NCBI RefSeq assembly: GCF_902859855.1
Contig: NZ_CADIKH010000017.1
Span: 1-64,000 of the forward strand
Reading direction: 5' to 3'
Length of the DNA stretch: 64,000 bases
Source: Paraburkholderia humisilvae
GTDB lineage: Bacteria > Pseudomonadota > Gammaproteobacteria > Burkholderiales > Burkholderiaceae
Shown here: positions 25,947 to 35,664 of the stretch, in pieces
Layout: each line of letters starts with the position of its first letter
Position numbering within the stretch: position 1 is the first letter of the stretch
The notes under the pieces: generated by a model
Database searches by the model: none
Told to the model about the DNA's origin: nothing
What the model saw: the letters and a program-made list of their open reading frames with translations, nothing else
Translations under genes and position numbers: made by a program

Positions 25947-26447
25947 TCAGTTCTGCGCACCGCCGCTATTCGTATAGTCGACATGCAACTGATTGCCGGT
26001 GTAACCGGTGTCGATCGACGAGCCGAACGAAGCGGGAATCTTCGTTCTGAACGACTCGAGGTAGCGCTGGTACGCAAGCGTGGCCTCCGCGCCGAGCATC
26101 GTCTGGGCCGGCGCCGCTTCGCGGCCGCTGCGCTGCAGGTCGAGCCAGCTCAGCGTGGCGTGACCGACTTCGCTGGCGTGCGGCGCGTGCGCGTCGGCGG
26201 CTAGCGCCGCGGGTGCCACGGCGCTCGCGCCCGGCTGGGTCTGCGCGGCAGCGGACTGCACGGCGCCGCAAGCCAGCGCAACCGCGCACGCGGCCAGCGC
26301 GACGCAAACCAGCGGACTGCGACAAGCGCTCTGCCTCATGAATAACGCCCGCCCGCCGGCACGTTCCACTGCGTCGACAGCCTTGGCACCGCTCACACCG
26401 CGCACCACGCCTGCGATCATGTTCATCTCCCGAAATCTCTGCGTCAT
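25947..26447 (-). CDS. DUF3613-type small secreted protein in the tad locus
   Basis: The 166-residue reading starts at an ATG that overlaps the tadD stop (ATGA). A typical signal peptide begins 36 residues later at the ATG at 26339 (MRQSACRS, hydrophobic core, Ala-rich cleavage), so a 130-residue form starting at 26339 is equally likely. The C-terminal part (LDLQRSGREAAPAQTMLGAEATLAYQ pattern split over two helices) is the DUF3613 region often found in tad clusters of this group. Its function is unknown. Confidence 0.7.
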   Translation of the reverse strand: MTQRFREMNMIAGVVRGVSGAKAVDAVERAGGRALFMRQSACRSPLVCVALAACAVALACGAVQSAAAQTQPGASAVAPAALAADAHAPHASEVGHATLSWLDLQRSGREAAPAQTMLGAEATLAYQRYLESFRTKIPASFGSSIDTGYTGNQLHVDYTNSGGAQN

Positions 26448-27274
26448 TGCGCGAACCGCTGCAGCAGCGGCGCCACGGGTTCGCTCTCGTGCGCACTGGC
26501 GACCGGCTGCGCGCGAGCGTCCTGTGCGGAGGACCGCGCATGGCTCGCCGCGATCCGCACCCGCGCCGTCTCGTCGCGAATCCGCGCGCGCACCTCGGGC
26601 GACAGCTTCTGAGCGTCGATCAGCGCCTGCGCCTGCTCGTCTTGTCCATCCGCGCTCAGATACAGCACGACATTGGCGACGATCTTCGGATTGCGGCTGT
26701 CGAGTTCGACAGCCTTCAGCAGTGGCACGCGCGCCCCCAGAATATCGCCGGCGCGCAGTCGCGCATAACCGAGGTCGGACAGCGTCGCCGCATCGGTCGG
26801 CGCGAGCTGTACCGCCTGCTCGAGCTGGCCCGCTGCAGCAGCGAAATCGCCCGCCGCGCCGGCCAGCAGGCCGAGTCCGCGATACGCGCGTGCGGCAAGC
26901 GGCGTTGTCAGCAACTGCCGGTACGCGTCCGCGCTCGCGGCCGGCTGGCCGGTCGCACGCAGCGCGTCCGCACGCAGCAGAATCGAATCGGGCGTCGCAC
27001 CGGATTGCCTGTCGTATGCGTCGATATGAGCGAGCGACGCGTAATAGAGCCCCTGAGCCTGCATCCGATCGATCAGTGCGAGGTACATGCCGGGCGTGTC
27101 GGGGGCCGGCTCCCGCTGAGTCTGTTGCAGCTCCGCTGCGCGTTCGGCCTGCGGCCCGACCCCGTAGCCGGCCGGACTGACCGAGCACGCGCCGCACAGC
27201 ACGCACGCGAGTCCCACCAGCGCGCAGCGCGCCGCTCCCGCGAACGCATTTTTCATTCGACAACTCATGATCAT
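26444..27274 (-). CDS. tadD: TadD-like lipoprotein with TPR repeats
   Basis: The 276-residue protein has a lipoprotein signal ending in the lipobox LCGAC and a series of tetratricopeptide repeats between about residues 60 and 210 (GLGLLAGAAGDFAAAAGQLEQA is one, in part). TadD is needed for Flp pilus biogenesis, probably as a scaffold for the secretin. AAGGA lies just before the ATG pair at 27274/27268. It overlaps the downstream gene by the ATGA arrangement. Confidence 0.87.
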   Translation of the reverse strand: MIMSCRMKNAFAGAARCALVGLACVLCGACSVSPAGYGVGPQAERAAELQQTQREPAPDTPGMYLALIDRMQAQGLYYASLAHIDAYDRQSGATPDSILLRADALRATGQPAASADAYRQLLTTPLAARAYRGLGLLAGAAGDFAAAAGQLEQAVQLAPTDAATLSDLGYARLRAGDILGARVPLLKAVELDSRNPKIVANVVLYLSADGQDEQAQALIDAQKLSPEVRARIRDETARVRIAASHARSSAQDARAQPVASAHESEPVAPLLQRFAQ

Positions 27275-28254
27275 TTTCCTTGGCGATGCTGAGAGTAAGC
27301 ATGTTGCGACAGCGAATGCAGCACTGCGAGCACGCCCGGCCCCGCGGTCACAATCAGAAGCGCAGGAAGCAGCGTGACGATCATCACGCCGGTCATCTTC
27401 ACGGTCAGGCGTCCGATTTTTTCGCGCATCAACGCGCGACGCCCTTCGCGCAGCCGGTCGCCGAACTGCCTGAGCGGCTCCTGGACCGCTCCGCCATGAC
27501 GGTCGACCTGGATCAGCAACCGCACGATCGCCCGCAGGTCGTCGTTTTCGAAGCTCGACGCAAGGCGCTGCAGCGACTGCTCGCGCGTGCGACCCGCGAC
27601 GAACTGGCGCTGTGCGATTTCCAGTTCACCGCACAGCACCGGCAGCATGCGGCGAAAGTCGTTGATCGTGACCTGCAGACTCTGGTCGAGCGATAACCCG
27701 ACGCCCTGCAGCAGACGCAGCAGATCGATCAGCACCGGCAGTTCGTCGACGACCGCTTCGCGCCGCGCCACCGCGCGCCGCTTCACGAAAATCTTGGGCA
27801 GCATGAAGCCGCACACCAGCGCGACAAGCAGCACCGCCAGATAACGCGGGCCGGCGACACGACCGTCCGCGCACACGGCCGCGACGGCCGGCAGCACGCA
27901 CGCGCAGCCGAGCCGCGCAATCAGAAAGAGACCGCGCGCCCGCGCGTCGACGAAACCACACTGCTCGAGCAGGCGCCGGTCTTCGTTTGCGACGATCAGG
28001 CGCCCAGCCCGCGTATCGAGCCAGCCGATGCCGATTCGTGCCGCGCGTTCGAGCGCACCGCGGGCCGGTCGCGCGCGCGGCCCCGCAACGGTTGCGGAAG
28101 CAACGGTCTGCGCCGCGTGCCGTTCGAGCGCACCGGCAAGCGTGCGCGCGCTGCGCTGCCCGGACGCAATGCGCCGCAGCAGCGAGCCGGCCAGCAGCAG
28201 CATCGCCAACGCGGCGAGCACGAGCGCGACAACGGCGATCCGGTCGGGTGCCAT
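27271..28254 (-). CDS. tadC: TadC inner-membrane platform protein
   Basis: The 327-residue protein is of the type II secretion GspF family, with hydrophobic segments at the N-terminus, near residues 110-155 and at the C-terminus. The conserved cytoplasmic helical part lies between (DELPVLIDLLRLLQGVGLSL). With TadB it forms the platform on which TadA works. The ATG at 28254 lies 2 nt after the tadB stop. The frame is open further upstream over tadB, but that is a shadow. Confidence 0.9.
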   Translation of the reverse strand: MAPDRIAVVALVLAALAMLLLAGSLLRRIASGQRSARTLAGALERHAAQTVASATVAGPRARPARGALERAARIGIGWLDTRAGRLIVANEDRRLLEQCGFVDARARGLFLIARLGCACVLPAVAAVCADGRVAGPRYLAVLLVALVCGFMLPKIFVKRRAVARREAVVDELPVLIDLLRLLQGVGLSLDQSLQVTINDFRRMLPVLCGELEIAQRQFVAGRTREQSLQRLASSFENDDLRAIVRLLIQVDRHGGAVQEPLRQFGDRLREGRRALMREKIGRLTVKMTGVMIVTLLPALLIVTAGPGVLAVLHSLSQHAYSQHRQGK

Positions 28255-28256
28255 AC

Positions 28257-29270
28257 TCACTTCCTCAGCCGCGCGAGCCGATACAGCAGCAGCACGCCGA
28301 CCGACTGCAGCCCGAACGCGGCATAGACGAGTTCGCGTCCGGTGCTGTCGTGCCACATCGACGCGAAGTAGCGCGGGTTCGACAGGATCAGGAACCCACC
28401 GATGCCGATCGGCAAAAGCGCAAGCACCCACGACGACAGCCGCGTCTCCGCCGACATCGCCGACAGCTCGCGCTCGGCCTGTTCGAGATCGCGCATGAAC
28501 GTGGCCATCCGGTCGAGCATCGTGTCGGCGCGGCCTCCATACTTGACCGATAGGCGCAGCACGGAGCCGACCATTTCGAATTCGCTGACGCGATAAAGCT
28601 CGCTGGCGTGCTGCAACGCGTGGTCGATCTCGACCCCGGTGCGCAGCATCCGCGATACGTGATCGAGGCACTCGCGCAACGGCGCCTCGGCGACCTGCAC
28701 GGCTGACTGGAAAGCGGCCGGCACGCTGTTGCCGAGCACGACGAGCCGCACGATGCCGTCGAGAAACGACGGCAATTGCCGCACGATGCGCCGGCGCCGC
28801 GTGCGCGTGCGCCACGCCAGCAGCACATACAGCGCGACACCGCAGACGACGAGTGTCGCGCCCGCCGCAAACGGACCACCGAAAGCGGCCGCGAGCATGC
28901 TCAGCAGCATCCCGCACAGGACGGCGGCAAAGAGCGGTGCGCGCAGATCGGCGAGGCCGGCACGGCTCAACGTGCCGTGAAGCGCGCCGGCCGCCGTCGT
29001 CATCAGCGTCTTCCAGCGCCCGCGCCGCCTCGCACGGCCAGTTGCATGTGCGGTCGCGCTACGCGGCGCATGCGGGCCAGTGCCGCCGGCTCGCCGGACG
29101 GCCGCGGCGTCGGTAGCCGCGCCGCGCGCCGCGGCGCCGGCGATATGGCTGTCGATGAAACGCTCCGTGCTGCTGCGTTCGCTACGCTGCACACCACGCC
29201 GCGCGAACCATAGCGCCGCTGCCGCGCACAACAGCGCGAGCGCGGCAGCGAGCTGCGCAGCGCTAGACAT
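28257..29270 (-). CDS. tadB: TadB inner-membrane platform protein
   Basis: The 337-residue GspF-family protein has an N-terminal membrane helix, an Arg/Ala-rich linker, two central helices near residues 110-155, the domain with RQLPSFLDGIVRLVVLGNS, and C-terminal helices. The start overlaps the end of tadA by 8 bp, and the family N-terminus supports it. It works with TadC in pilus extrusion. Confidence 0.9.
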   Translation of the reverse strand: MSSAAQLAAALALLCAAAALWFARRGVQRSERSSTERFIDSHIAGAAARGAATDAAAVRRAGGTGPHAPRSATAHATGRARRRGRWKTLMTTAAGALHGTLSRAGLADLRAPLFAAVLCGMLLSMLAAAFGGPFAAGATLVVCGVALYVLLAWRTRTRRRRIVRQLPSFLDGIVRLVVLGNSVPAAFQSAVQVAEAPLRECLDHVSRMLRTGVEIDHALQHASELYRVSEFEMVGSVLRLSVKYGGRADTMLDRMATFMRDLEQAERELSAMSAETRLSSWVLALLPIGIGGFLILSNPRYFASMWHDSTGRELVYAAFGLQSVGVLLLYRLARLRK

Positions 29271-30666
29271 TGAAGCCCCCTTTTCCACCAAAGCCGCCAC
29301 CAAAGCCACCGCCGGGACCACCCTCGAACCCGCCGGCCTGATCGCCGAACGCGCTGCCGAAGCCGCCGCCCTGCGTGGCGCCCAGGTTCTGCCTGAAGCG
29401 CGCGAGTTTCGGCGAATGCGGATGAATACCGAGCGACGTCCAGCGGTCGATCTCCTCGCCTTCGGGTGTCGTCGCCGGCTCGTAGCGGTACAGCTCCTGG
29501 GTGGCGATTAGCGTGTCCGACATCCCCGTGACTTCGGTCACCGACAGAATCCGCCGCCGCCCGTTCGACAGCCGGCCGATCTGCACGATAAAGTCGATCG
29601 CATTTGCGATCTGCCGCCGCAAACTCGACTCCGCGCCCTGGAAGCCCGCAAAACCGGCCAGCATCTCGAGCCGGTACAGGCACTCGCGCGGCGAGCTCGC
29701 GTGCACGGTGCCCATCGAGCCGTCGTGACCCGTGTTCATCGCCTGCAGCATCTCGAGCACCTCGCCGCCGCGCACCTCGCCGACGATGATGCGGTCCGGC
29801 CGCATCCGCAGCGTATTGCGCAGCAGATCGCGAATCGTCACGAGACCGGTGCCGTCGAAACCGCCCGGCCGGCTCTCGAGCCGCACGACGTGCGGATGAT
29901 TCAGCGACAGCTCGGCGGTGTCTTCGATCGTCACGACGCGTTCGCGCTCGGGAATGTGAAACGCCAGTGCATTGAGCAGCGACGTCTTGCCCGAACTCGT
30001 GCCGCCCGACACAAGCACATTGCAGCGCGCCTCCACCGCGGCTTCGAGCAGCGCGCCGATTTCCGCGTTATAGGTGCCGTTGCCGAGCAGATCGTCGGGG
30101 CGCAGCGGATCCTTGCGGAACTTGCGGATCGATAGCACGGGCCCGTCGATCGACAGCGGCTCGATCACCACATTCACGCGTCCGCCGTCCGGCAGCCGGG
30201 CGTCAACCATCGGATTCGATTCGTCGAGTCTCCGCCCGATCGGCGCGAGAATGCGCCGCACGATGCGCAGCAGATGCGCGTTGTCGACGAAGCGCACCGG
30301 AATCTTCGCCAGCATCCCGTGGCGCGAGACATACACGTCGTTGTAGCCGTTGACGAGGATGTCCTCGACCGTCGGATCGTTGAGCAGATCCTCGATCGGG
30401 CCGAAGCCCGCAAGTTCCTTGGTCAGCGCTTCGGCAATCGACCTCACTTCGCTTTCGTTGATCGGAATCCGCCGCAGCCGCACAAAGGCGTCCATTTCCA
30501 TATCGACGAACTGATTGATTGCGTTGCGCGACCAGCGGCCGAACTCGGCGCCCAGTTCCTCGATGCGTGTGAGCAGATGCTCGTGCGCCGCATTCTTGAT
30601 GTCCTGGAACTGCTGGCTATGAGCGAAGGCCGGCGCGTCGTCGGCAAATTCAAGGTCTTTTGCCAT
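29263..30666 (-). CDS. tadA: TadA/CpaF-type pilus ATPase
   Basis: The 467-residue type II/IV secretion ATPase powers Flp pilus assembly. It has an N-terminal helical domain, Walker A GGTSSGKTS (221-229), an Asp box and His box, and the IIVGEVRGGE motif. Unusually, the last 40 or so residues form a Gly/Phe-rich tail (GGFGSAFGDQAGGF, then repeated GGFGG units) that the ATPase family does not need. The frame ends cleanly 8 bp into tadB, so the tail is not an obvious frameshift product. Confidence 0.95.
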   Translation of the reverse strand: MAKDLEFADDAPAFAHSQQFQDIKNAAHEHLLTRIEELGAEFGRWSRNAINQFVDMEMDAFVRLRRIPINESEVRSIAEALTKELAGFGPIEDLLNDPTVEDILVNGYNDVYVSRHGMLAKIPVRFVDNAHLLRIVRRILAPIGRRLDESNPMVDARLPDGGRVNVVIEPLSIDGPVLSIRKFRKDPLRPDDLLGNGTYNAEIGALLEAAVEARCNVLVSGGTSSGKTSLLNALAFHIPERERVVTIEDTAELSLNHPHVVRLESRPGGFDGTGLVTIRDLLRNTLRMRPDRIIVGEVRGGEVLEMLQAMNTGHDGSMGTVHASSPRECLYRLEMLAGFAGFQGAESSLRRQIANAIDFIVQIGRLSNGRRRILSVTEVTGMSDTLIATQELYRYEPATTPEGEEIDRWTSLGIHPHSPKLARFRQNLGATQGGGFGSAFGDQAGGFEGGPGGGFGGGFGGKGGFNV

Positions 30667-30672
30667 CGTCTA

Positions 30673-31977
30673 TCACCACTTGCTCGAGGTTGGAATAAGG
30701 CGCCGGAGCGCGCCGAACACGTTTGCAGCGGCCGTCGAGCCAGCTGGCGCATGCGCGCCGCCGCGCGGCGCGTGGTTCGGACCGTCTGCCGCGCCGCGCG
30801 CGCCCGGTGCATCTTCCAGCCTCGCGGCGAGCGCATCGAGCGCCCGCACATACGGATCGCGCGGCGCCGCATCGACCAGCAACTGCCCCTGGTTCGCCGC
30901 GCGGCCGAGCGCGACGCGCCGATCCGGCAGATTCGCCAGCCATTCGATACCGAGTCGCTGCGCGATCTGCTGTGCATCGAGCCCGAGTTCGCCTTCGTAG
31001 CGGCCGACGATGAGTCGCAGCTTGTGTCGCAGCCGCTCGAAATCGGGCACCGCGCCGCGCAGCGCGTCGAGCATCTGCGCGGCCGATACGATCGACGCGA
31101 CGCATTGGTCGCAAACCAGCCACGTTTCATCGGCGGCCTCGACGGCGTTCGCGATGAACTCGCTATTCGGAAAGCCGCCGAGATCGACGATCTGCTGATC
31201 GAAAAATGCGCGCAGCCGGTTCAGAAGACCGATCAACGCGGCACACGACACCTGGCGCAACTCGGCGAGGTCCGGCGGCAGTGCGATCACCGCGAGACCG
31301 CCCCCATGATGCGACAACGCGGTATGCACGAAGGTCTGGTCGAAGCGGCGCAGATTGCGCACCGCGTCGACCAGATGAAGTTCGCTTTGCATATCGAGCA
31401 ATAGCGTGCCGTCGCCGGCAGGCAGGCCGAGATCGAATAGCAGCGCCTCGCGGCGGTGCGCGGCGCCGCGCCGCTGCAATTGCACCGCGAGATGGGCCGC
31501 GAGCGTGCTCACACCGACCCCGGCGCGTGCGCCGAGCAGCACGGTGAGCCGCCCTTGGCGCCTCACCGGCGCGACGATGCTGTCGATCACCTTGCGCACG
31601 ATCGCGTGCGCGTCGTGGGGCGCCGCCGCCAGGTCGATGAAGTCGCGCACGCCCGCGCGCAGCGCGGCGAGCGCACTGTCCGGCTCGGCGAGCGTGCCGA
31701 CCGCGACCACCGGCAGCTCCGGCGACGCCGTGCGCGCGGCCTGTACCGCCGCGCTCGCCGCTGCGCCATGGCCTCCGGAAAAATCGACGAACACGAGCGG
31801 CGGATTGACCACCGCAATCCGCTGCGCGAACACTGCCGGCTCGAGCGCCACCTGTTCGAGCGTCCCGGCTTCGGCAAGCGCGCCGGCAAGCCACTGTGCG
31901 TGCCGCTCGACACCCGAAGCAAACACGAAATATTCCGCGGCCGGGTGTTCAGTCAAGCCATTGACTCTTGTGTTCAT
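30673..31977 (-). CDS. tadZ: TadZ/CpaE-like localisation protein
   Basis: The 434-residue protein has an atypical receiver-like N-terminal domain (about 1-130) and a MinD/ParA-like domain. Its P-loop region reads GARAGVGVSTLA at 149-160, so both the signature Lys and the usual GKT Lys are missing. TadZ proteins often have such degenerate sites and serve as polar localisation factors for the pilus machine. AAGGAAGG precedes the ATG by about 8 nt. It is followed by tadA after 6 nt. Confidence 0.9.
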   Translation of the reverse strand: MNTRVNGLTEHPAAEYFVFASGVERHAQWLAGALAEAGTLEQVALEPAVFAQRIAVVNPPLVFVDFSGGHGAAASAAVQAARTASPELPVVAVGTLAEPDSALAALRAGVRDFIDLAAAPHDAHAIVRKVIDSIVAPVRRQGRLTVLLGARAGVGVSTLAAHLAVQLQRRGAAHRREALLFDLGLPAGDGTLLLDMQSELHLVDAVRNLRRFDQTFVHTALSHHGGGLAVIALPPDLAELRQVSCAALIGLLNRLRAFFDQQIVDLGGFPNSEFIANAVEAADETWLVCDQCVASIVSAAQMLDALRGAVPDFERLRHKLRLIVGRYEGELGLDAQQIAQRLGIEWLANLPDRRVALGRAANQGQLLVDAAPRDPYVRALDALAARLEDAPGARGAADGPNHAPRGGAHAPAGSTAAANVFGALRRLIPTSSKW

Positions 31978-32101
31978 CGTGCACCTTCCTTTGCGATCCC
32001 TGCCGGCCGAACCCCCGCCGCCGCGGGTGTGTGCAACATGTCGCATCACACAGCAGCGCGCGGCCCGGCATCGCGACCGGCATGACTACGCGCTTGCGTG
32101 T

Positions 32102-33523
32102 CTACTTCGAAAAACCCGGCGCCGCATCCGTCGACAACGCGCCACCCAGCAATGAACGCCATACCGGCCCGTCGCGCTGCTCGGAACGCGCGCCCGGCGT
32201 ATCGGGCAGCGCCGCGCCTTTGGCGAGCGGCGACACCAGATGCGGCGTCACGACGATCACCAGTTCCTTGTCGTTCTGCTGATAGTCAAGCTGCTTGAAG
32301 AACGCGCCGATCACCGGCAGGTCGCCCAGCAACGGCACCTTGTTGACGTTCGACGAGGTCTCGCGATCGATCAGCCCGCCGATCACGAAGCTTTCGCCAT
32401 CGCCGAGTTCGACCGTCGTGTCGGCGCGCCGCGTCGTGATCGCCGGCACCGAGATACCGTTGACTGTCACCGCGTGAACAAAGTCCAGCTGGCTCGCTTC
32501 AGGCGCAACCTTCAGCGCGATCCGCTCTGGGCTCAGCACGGTCGGCGTCAGCGTCAGCCCGACGCCATAGGGCTTGTATTCGATCGACGTCGTGCCGAGC
32601 GCCTCTGGCACTGGCACTGGAATTTCACCGCCCGCGAGAAAACTCGCGCTCTGCCCGGACAGCGCAACGAGGGTCGGCTCAGCCAGCACGCGCGCGAGGT
32701 TATTGCTTTCCAGCACGCTCAGGTTCGCGAACAGGTCATGCGTGAGCGAACCGAACACGAGATTGAATGCGGACGAAATCGGCATGGTCGACTGGATCTG
32801 CACGCCGCCCGGACCGAGCGACGCGGATGTCAGCGACGATGGTGCGAACGACCCGAACGAGAAGCCGTTGTTCTGCTTGAAGAAGTTGAAACCGATCTGC
32901 TTGAGCACCGCGCGGCTGAATTCGACAACCCGTACGTCGACCTGCACGACCGGCCGCGCGGCGACAGTCGACACGTCGATCACGACGCCGCTCCTGCCGT
33001 CCTTGTCCTGTTGCGAGGCGCCGCTCCCGGTACGATCGGCCGCATGGTTGACCGCCTCGCTCGCCGCGGCAAGCGCACGCTGATGAGCTTCCATCGAAGC
33101 GGCGCTGCCCGAGATCACCGCATCGCCGCCGAGCACCGACACCGTGCCCGTATCGCCGCCGAGCAATGCCTGCGCCGCCGGCGTCACGACGCTGACCGCG
33201 ATCGTTTCAGGCGTGTCGTTGCCGCGTTCCCACAGCATCACACGTGTCGTGCCCGCGCCCTTGCCGACCAGCAGCACGCCACCGCGTCGATTACCCTTGA
33301 CGATCAGCACATCGGCCACCGACGGATCGCCTACCGCGACGCGCTGCAGCGAGCGGCCCTGCGCAAGCAGGCGCTGCTCGCCGACCGCCAGCTCGAGCGG
33401 CGCGGCATCGGTTGCCGATGCACGCGCGGCAGCCGACGCCGCGCGGCCTGTCCCCGGCGCGCCGAACACCAGCCCGGCGCACAGGCTTGCCGCGATGCTC
33501 ACGGCAAGAAGGTGGTTTTTCAT
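32102..33523 (-). CDS. rcpA: RcpA/CpaC-type outer-membrane secretin
   Basis: The 473-residue protein has a Sec signal peptide, an N-terminal pilus secretin domain (LAQGRSLQRVAVGDPSVADV region), a middle domain and a C-terminal secretin domain with the conserved VPLLGDLPVIGAFFK segment. It forms the outer-membrane channel of the Flp pilus. The ATG at 33523 gives the signal peptide directly. It lies between cpaB and tadZ. Confidence 0.93.
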   Translation of the reverse strand: MKNHLLAVSIAASLCAGLVFGAPGTGRAASAAARASATDAAPLELAVGEQRLLAQGRSLQRVAVGDPSVADVLIVKGNRRGGVLLVGKGAGTTRVMLWERGNDTPETIAVSVVTPAAQALLGGDTGTVSVLGGDAVISGSAASMEAHQRALAAASEAVNHAADRTGSGASQQDKDGRSGVVIDVSTVAARPVVQVDVRVVEFSRAVLKQIGFNFFKQNNGFSFGSFAPSSLTSASLGPGGVQIQSTMPISSAFNLVFGSLTHDLFANLSVLESNNLARVLAEPTLVALSGQSASFLAGGEIPVPVPEALGTTSIEYKPYGVGLTLTPTVLSPERIALKVAPEASQLDFVHAVTVNGISVPAITTRRADTTVELGDGESFVIGGLIDRETSSNVNKVPLLGDLPVIGAFFKQLDYQQNDKELVIVVTPHLVSPLAKGAALPDTPGARSEQRDGPVWRSLLGGALSTDAAPGFSK

Positions 33524-33651
33524 ATTCGTCACGAACACGTACCGCTCTGCATATCCCGCCCTGCGCACACGCGCGACAAGGCGCCCCGAACCTCACGCGG
33601 CCCGCACGCGCATGAAGACGCCAGCAGGCGCTTCATCCCGCCCGAAGCCGC

Positions 33652-34575
33652 TCACCACGCAACGGTTTGCGTGCGCCCTCCCCGTATCACTTCAATATCG
33701 TGGCGCGCCCCCGCGACGATCCGCGCGGGCGCGGGCGTGCTGTCAGGCTTGACCGGCACCGCTGGTTTGCCCACTGCGTCACCCGATAACTGGTCGAGCG
33801 CGATGCCAGCAGCCGCACGCGTCGATGCGGACCCATCCGCCGCGGAGCCGGCGGCTGTCTTCAGCACGCCAACGAACGCGGGCAGCGCGGTGGCGTCGAC
33901 CACCTCCGTGTCGCGCGGATTGCGCAGCGCAAGCACGAGCCGGCCCGCTCCTTCGGCGAGCGTCAATCGGTCGACGTCGGCAACCGGCACCGCTAGCACC
34001 GCCGTGCGCGCGGCCGCATTGGTCTGCGTGCCCGACTGCTCGCCGTCGCCGTTGCCGAACGCGACCACACGCATGCGCGACAGCAGCAGGCGCGCCTGGG
34101 TGCGCTCGACTTCGGCCGTGGCGCCGATCGCGCCATCGCGCTTCAACGTAAAAAACACGTCGACGAAATTGCCGGGCCGCAGCCGGTTCCCGACCGCGTT
34201 GCTTTCGTCGACGCGCACCGCCACCGCACGCTCGCCGGGTTCGATACGTTCCGCGAGTCCGGACGACAGTTGCGCATCGAGCACCGGCACCTGCACGCCG
34301 ATCTCGGACACGGGAATCCGCCCAGCAAGCAGCGACGGATCGCTGAACGCGCCGGCCGGATTGATCGGCAAACGCTCGACGTGCAGCGCATCGGCGGCAA
34401 TCGGCTGGCCGGCCGGCAATGGACGCGTCGTCACGACCACCGGAAAGCCTGCTTGCGCAACCGGTACGGCCGGCCGCACGGGCGGCGGCCGGTGCGCGAG
34501 CATCCACGCGAACAGGCCGAGCAGCAGTGCCGCGCCGAACAGAAGACCCGCGATGATCCGGTTCAGGTTCTGCAT
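33652..34575 (-). CDS. cpaB: CpaB/RcpC-like pilus assembly protein
   Basis: The 307-residue protein has an N-terminal membrane anchor (IIAGLLFGAALLLGLFAWML) and a SAF-like domain with PLPAGQPIAADALH near residue 60. It is the CpaB/RcpC periplasmic factor that modulates the secretin. The start is placed at the anchor. It belongs to the tad operon. Confidence 0.9.
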   Translation of the reverse strand: MQNLNRIIAGLLFGAALLLGLFAWMLAHRPPPVRPAVPVAQAGFPVVVTTRPLPAGQPIAADALHVERLPINPAGAFSDPSLLAGRIPVSEIGVQVPVLDAQLSSGLAERIEPGERAVAVRVDESNAVGNRLRPGNFVDVFFTLKRDGAIGATAEVERTQARLLLSRMRVVAFGNGDGEQSGTQTNAAARTAVLAVPVADVDRLTLAEGAGRLVLALRNPRDTEVVDATALPAFVGVLKTAAGSAADGSASTRAAAGIALDQLSGDAVGKPAVPVKPDSTPAPARIVAGARHDIEVIRGGRTQTVAW

Positions 34576-34684
34576 GATGGATAAGCAGCACGATTGATCG
34601 GCAACGCGCCGCACATGCGGCGGCATGCAGGCAGATGTGGCACAACCGATGACGCATGCGCCGCATACAGGAAGGTCTCACGTG

Positions 34685-35164
34685 TCACAGCAAATACCCC
34701 GGGTTGAGCTGAATCATCGCCGTGCTCGTCAACTGCGCGGGCAGCACGACGTCGAGCAGCGGCACCGGCGGCACCAGCGGGCGCGCCGCATAGTTGTAGT
34801 TGAGCGTGACGCTCACGCATTGCATCGTCGCGTCGTAGGTGCACGGGTTCGGCGTTGCGACGCAACTCGAACTCGCCGCGAGCCAGTTCTCCATTCCGGT
34901 CGCCGCCGCACAAGCGGCCGCCACCCGTTTCGCGAGCGCGTCCGCGACCGTGTCCGCCTGCTGGAAGTTGAGCGCCGCTCGCGCGCCCTCTTCGGCGGCA
35001 AGCGTCAGACTCTGCTGCGCGACGAAAATCAGACTGAACGTCACGATCGCGTAGAAGATGATGAAGAAAAGCGGAAACAGCAGCGCGAACTCCACCGCAG
35101 CCACGCCGCGCTCGCGGCGCGCGGGCAAAGCGCAAAGGTGCCGTGCGCAACAGACCGTCGTCAT
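34685..35164 (-). CDS. tadE: TadE-like pseudopilin
   Basis: The 159-residue protein has the TadE signature: RERGVAAVEFALLFPLFF with the Glu at the +5-type position after the Gly, where prepilin peptidase cleaves. Two Cys pairs lie in the C-terminal half. The ATG overlaps the tadV stop (ATGA). Only this one TadE-type gene plus tadG is present; I see no separate tadF. Confidence 0.9.
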   Translation of the reverse strand: MTTVCCARHLCALPARRERGVAAVEFALLFPLFFIIFYAIVTFSLIFVAQQSLTLAAEEGARAALNFQQADTVADALAKRVAAACAAATGMENWLAASSSCVATPNPCTYDATMQCVSVTLNYNYAARPLVPPVPLLDVVLPAQLTSTAMIQLNPGYLL

Positions 35165-35664
35165 GGCGCCGCGCCTCCGGGCATGTGTACGACGAGGCAG
35201 ATCCACGCGGCCGCGCTCAGACACGTCGCATAGGGTGTCGCCCGATAGCCGTGCAACTCGAAGGTCGGTGTGCCACGCCGGATGAGCGCCGCGACGCGCG
35301 TGCGCGTCGCGATCAGCACGCCCGCTGCATGCACGCTGGCGAGGAGGCTCGCTATCAGCCACAGTTCGGGCAGCAGTCGCAGGCCACACCATGCACCAAG
35401 CACGGCAAAAACTTTCACGTCCGCCGCCCCCATCACGCGCAGCGCGAAGAAGGGCAGTAGTGCGGCAAGCCCGGCGGCAGCGCCGAGCAGTGCGGGCCCC
35501 GCTGCGACGCCGAACGGCGCACGCGCGGTCAACGCGCTGGCCAACGCCACGGCCAGACCAGCCAGCACCAGAACATTTCGCACACGCCTGCCGCGAAGAT
35601 CGCAGACGGCAACCGCCGCCGTCCAGACGATAAATAGCACGCGCTCGACCAGAACCATCGTCAT
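35161..35664 (-). CDS. tadV: TadV/CpaA prepilin peptidase
   Basis: The 167-residue A24-family aspartic peptidase processes Flp prepilin. The two catalytic Asp residues lie in AVCDLRGRRVRN and in GAADVKVF. It lacks the methylase domain of PilD, as expected for TadV. The ATG at 35664 follows a GGCGGA at about 6 nt; a second ATG lies two codons later. Confidence 0.9.
   Translation of the reverse strand: MTMVLVERVLFIVWTAAVAVCDLRGRRVRNVLVLAGLAVALASALTARAPFGVAAGPALLGAAAGLAALLPFFALRVMGAADVKVFAVLGAWCGLRLLPELWLIASLLASVHAAGVLIATRTRVAALIRRGTPTFELHGYRATPYATCLSAAAWICLVVHMPGGAAP

Noticed and set aside
32240..34597. 785-codon plus-strand frame opposite rcpA and cpaB
   Set aside because: It lies antisense to two well-recognised pilus genes, is Arg/His-rich, has no domain or ribosome site, and reflects GC-driven absence of stops.
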